A stretch of DNA of 20,789 nucleotides from a virus. This document shows, in pieces, positions 19,176 through 20,789 of the stretch (position 1 is the stretch's first letter; each line of letters opens with the position of its first letter). The position numbers were made by a program, and so were the translations under genes. The stretch lies in IMG/VR virus record IMGVR_UViG_3300047552_000666, positions 1 to 20,789 of that record; one strand, written 5' to 3'. The notes under the pieces were generated by a model. The model saw only the letters and a program-made list of their open reading frames with translations, had not been told where the DNA came from and did no database searches.

Positions 19176-19541
19176 ATGAATACAAATCAAGTGATGTTCA
19201 GAATCGGCAACTCAATAGTAAACGAGCTAGTAGCCCAACTAGACAGAAATGATTCAGTTGATACCGGACTTTTAAAGAATTCTATCAGAATGGAACTTAC
19301 AGATAAGAAAATTACAATCATAATGAACGGCTATGGAAAGAATGTAGAATACGGAACTCCAATAGGAACTAAAGTATCAATCGAAGCATTAAAAGGCTGG
19401 TGTAAAAGAAAACTAGGAGATGAAGATCTAGCGTTCGCAGTAGCAAAAAAAATAGAAGAAGAAGGAATTGAACCAAGACCTTTTATTAGACCCGTACTAC
19501 ACCAAAAATTACCAATGATTATAGCGAGGTCCATAAAATGA
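19176..19541 (+). CDS. HK97 gp10-like neck / tail-completion protein
   Basis: This 121-aa protein has the family landmarks in order: DTGLLKNSI (29-37), a strand pair ending NVEYGT (56-61), and EPRPFIRPVL (99-108) near the C-terminus. This matches the HK97 gp10 group of neck proteins, which join the head connector to the tail. The size is usual. Stop and next start overlap (ATGA at 19538-19541) and the next gene is the tail terminator, the expected order in tailed phages. Confidence 0.82.
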   Translation: MNTNQVMFRIGNSIVNELVAQLDRNDSVDTGLLKNSIRMELTDKKITIIMNGYGKNVEYGTPIGTKVSIEALKGWCKRKLGDEDLAFAVAKKIEEEGIEPRPFIRPVLHQKLPMIIARSIK

Positions 19542-20185
19542 GTTTAGACAACCTTAAATCTGAATTAGTGTACTTAATCAGAAACGCAAACATACTGACA
19601 ATAGCCCAAAGAGGCGTCACAACTACCACAACATCTTTAATCCCAATCGTAAGCGCAACTAGTTACACACTAAATGTAGCCAATGTAAAAAACATAAGAA
19701 CACTGACAGTTGGAGCTACAACATTAAAATATGGTCATGATTACACGGTAGATTTAGACTTTATGGACACAACCAAGAAATGTAAAATAACCTTCAGAAC
19801 AGCAAAAACAGGGGACTTACAAATAACATATGACGCAGGAACAGACAAAATATTTAATGATTATCCAAGAGTAGATTTGAGTATTTCAAGCTATCCAAGA
19901 ATAGGACTTGAAGAAATAAGCAAATCTACACAAAATCTCAGCCTAGGCGGATTAGATTTTATATCAAGCAGAGTTGTAACAATTTTAGTACTAGCAGAAA
20001 ACGCAGATGACATTGAAACTTATATTGCAGCAATAGAGAGTTTAATCAGAACAAACGCAAAGTCTTTATACTACGCAAAATATATCAGTCCAACAGGTAG
20101 AGGTCCTTTAATTAAACACATGGCTAGAAACGATACAATCTTACAAAAGAATGTAGACTTACTAGCAAAATTCGAAGTCGAATAA
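19538..20185 (+). CDS. Tail terminator-like protein with inserted beta domain
   Basis: The 215-aa protein has an N-terminal helix (LDNLKSELVYLIRNANIL), a beta-rich stretch (about 27-105: YTLNVANVKNIRTLTVG, DYTVDLDF, GDLQITYDAG), and a C-terminal alpha/beta part with NDYPRVDLSISSYPRIG (107-123), SSRVVTILVLAENADDIETY and a long helix. The outer parts fit a tail terminator/tube-capping protein that sets tail length and binds the neck. The inner stretch, similar in feel to the GKITF/GDVTVTY domains of phage structural proteins, looks like an insertion. It lies between gp10-like and tail tube genes, as expected. Confidence 0.65.
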   Translation: MSLDNLKSELVYLIRNANILTIAQRGVTTTTTSLIPIVSATSYTLNVANVKNIRTLTVGATTLKYGHDYTVDLDFMDTTKKCKITFRTAKTGDLQITYDAGTDKIFNDYPRVDLSISSYPRIGLEEISKSTQNLSLGGLDFISSRVVTILVLAENADDIETYIAAIESLIRTNAKSLYYAKYISPTGRGPLIKHMARNDTILQKNVDLLAKFEVE

Positions 20186-20197
20186 CTAAATCAAAAT

Positions 20198-20203
20198 GGA
20201 GGT
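20198..20203 (+). promoter_or_regulatory. Shine-Dalgarno site preceding a non-ATG start
   Basis: GGAGGT, identical to the sites at 2502-2507 and 8052-8057. The spacing to ATC 20210 is six bases (five and three bases to ATG in the other two). No ATG, GTG or TTG in the tail-tube frame lies between the upstream in-frame stop (20183-20185) and this point, so this site selects ATC as the most likely start. Confidence 0.7.
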
Positions 20204-20209
20204 ACAAAA

Positions 20210-20789
20210 ATCGCAGACACACAAGTATCAGGCACAGAAGTAGGCGCAGCATTCGCATTTGAGGATCCATCATTCTTTGATTTGCCAGTAGCATCTCACA
20301 CAGCTAGTACAGAAGCTTACACAGCATTTGGTAGAAATGTAGACATCAGTGTCGCAAGAAATCAAAACAAAGAAAGAGTATACTCAGTCGGAGCAAGAAA
20401 CGCAGAAGCAACAGTCACAAAACAATTCAGTGGAACAGTCACCGTTGGAGGAATTTTAAGCAATGCTTATTGGTTATTGGGAGTATTAGGCACAAACACA
20501 AACGGCGGAACAACCGGAGCTTATACACACACATACACAGAAGCAGACAGACAACCAACAATGACTATCAAAAGACAAATAGACTTTGGAACAACTCACG
20601 GAATAGAAGCATTTATTGGCGGAGTAATAAACAGCTGTACAATAACAAGTGCAGTAAACGAACCAGTAAGATTCAGCTTAGAGATTCCATATAGACACGA
20701 ACCAGCAGTTGATGAGTCAACAGCAATCTCGTATGTAGTAGATTCAGAAGAAATCTTCACATTCGCAGGAGCAAGTATTGAAGCACCAT
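20210..20789 (+). CDS. Major tail tube protein (partial, unusual ATC start)
   Basis: The frame is open from after TAA 20183 to the window edge (193 codons from ATC 20210). The sequence starts IADTQVSGTEVGAAFAFED and includes YTAFGRNVDISVARNQ, a VGARNAEATVTKQFSGTVTV stretch, ILSNAYWLLGVLG, MTIKRQIDFG and FIGGVINSCTI, the strand pattern of tube-forming tail proteins. Position right after the tail terminator supports the call. A normal gene would read ATGGCAGAC here; the window reads ATCGCAGAC. Alternatives are ATG 20196 followed by a -1 shift on the A5 run at 20206-20210, or a sequencing error. Protein identity is likely; the start is uncertain; the C-terminus is outside the window. Confidence 0.75.
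   Translation, partial: MADTQVSGTEVGAAFAFEDPSFFDLPVASHTASTEAYTAFGRNVDISVARNQNKERVYSVGARNAEATVTKQFSGTVTVGGILSNAYWLLGVLGTNTNGGTTGAYTHTYTEADRQPTMTIKRQIDFGTTHGIEAFIGGVINSCTITSAVNEPVRFSLEIPYRHEPAVDESTAISYVVDSEEIFTFAGASIEAP

Noticed and set aside
20470-20694. 74-codon + frame rich in Arg/Asn/His
   Set aside because: It lies wholly within the tail-tube coding frame, and its composition is typical of a shifted reading of that gene.
1-20789. tRNA genes, CRISPR arrays, integrase or attachment sites
   Set aside because: No cloverleaf-like sequence, no regularly spaced repeats and no recombinase gene could be seen; the intergenic gaps are all under about 100 nt.

Overview
This window looks like part of the genome of a tailed virus or provirus (Caudoviricetes, HK97-fold head, tailed) that infects an AT-rich archaeon. 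The viral identity rests on a collinear head-to-tail gene order: small and large terminase, portal fused to a MuF domain, S78-type prohead protease with scaffold-like tail, HK97-fold major capsid protein, gp6-like connector, head closure, gp10-like neck protein, tail terminator and major tail tube. The archaeal assignment rests on promoters. TATA-like boxes (TTTAAATA, TTTTAAAA, TTTATATA), several with a purine-rich BRE-like upstream part, lie about 26 nt before many start codons, so those mRNAs would be leaderless. Other genes use strong Shine-Dalgarno sites (GGAGGT) or stop/start overlaps. The promoter style and base composition would fit DPANN-type archaea, but the host is only an inference; other AT-rich archaea are possible. 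All genes found are on the + strand.

Region 1 (1-5758) is an early/accessory block of about 20 small, tightly overlapping genes. They include two PD-(D/E)XK nuclease-like proteins, three HNH proteins, small Cys/His zinc-binding proteins (one a minimal SWIM finger), two winged-helix-like proteins, a possible OB-fold protein, a family-2-like glycosyltransferase and a 35-aa membrane peptide. A long T-rich tract (2965-2990) probably ends one transcription unit.

Region 2 (5740-9895) is DNA modification and packaging: a ParB-like/DNA methyltransferase fusion, the small terminase, four small proteins (two with zinc-binding Cys patterns), and the large terminase. A free-standing NUMOD3/HNH homing endonuclease (9934-10551) with its own promoter sits between terminase and portal, flanked by degenerate copies of one sequence.

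Region 3 (10560-20789) is the morphogenesis module. Its transcription units are punctuated by five exact copies of one 14-nt promoter element, AAAGGATTTAAATA, which look like a late-promoter set. Between structural genes are unexpected passengers: a metallophosphoesterase, a CxxxCC (YkgJ-like) metal-binding protein, a SAM methyltransferase, a 37-aa membrane peptide and a 51-aa protein. A bacterial-style hairpin terminator follows the capsid/decoration genes. The last gene, the tail tube, is open at the window edge and has no ATG, GTG or TTG in frame: the only well-placed codon behind its perfect GGAGGT is ATC.

The most unusual points are the ATC-initiated (or frameshifted) tail-tube gene, the repeated late promoter with gene ends nested inside it, the flanking repeats of the homing endonuclease, and the enzyme passengers inside the head-tail block.
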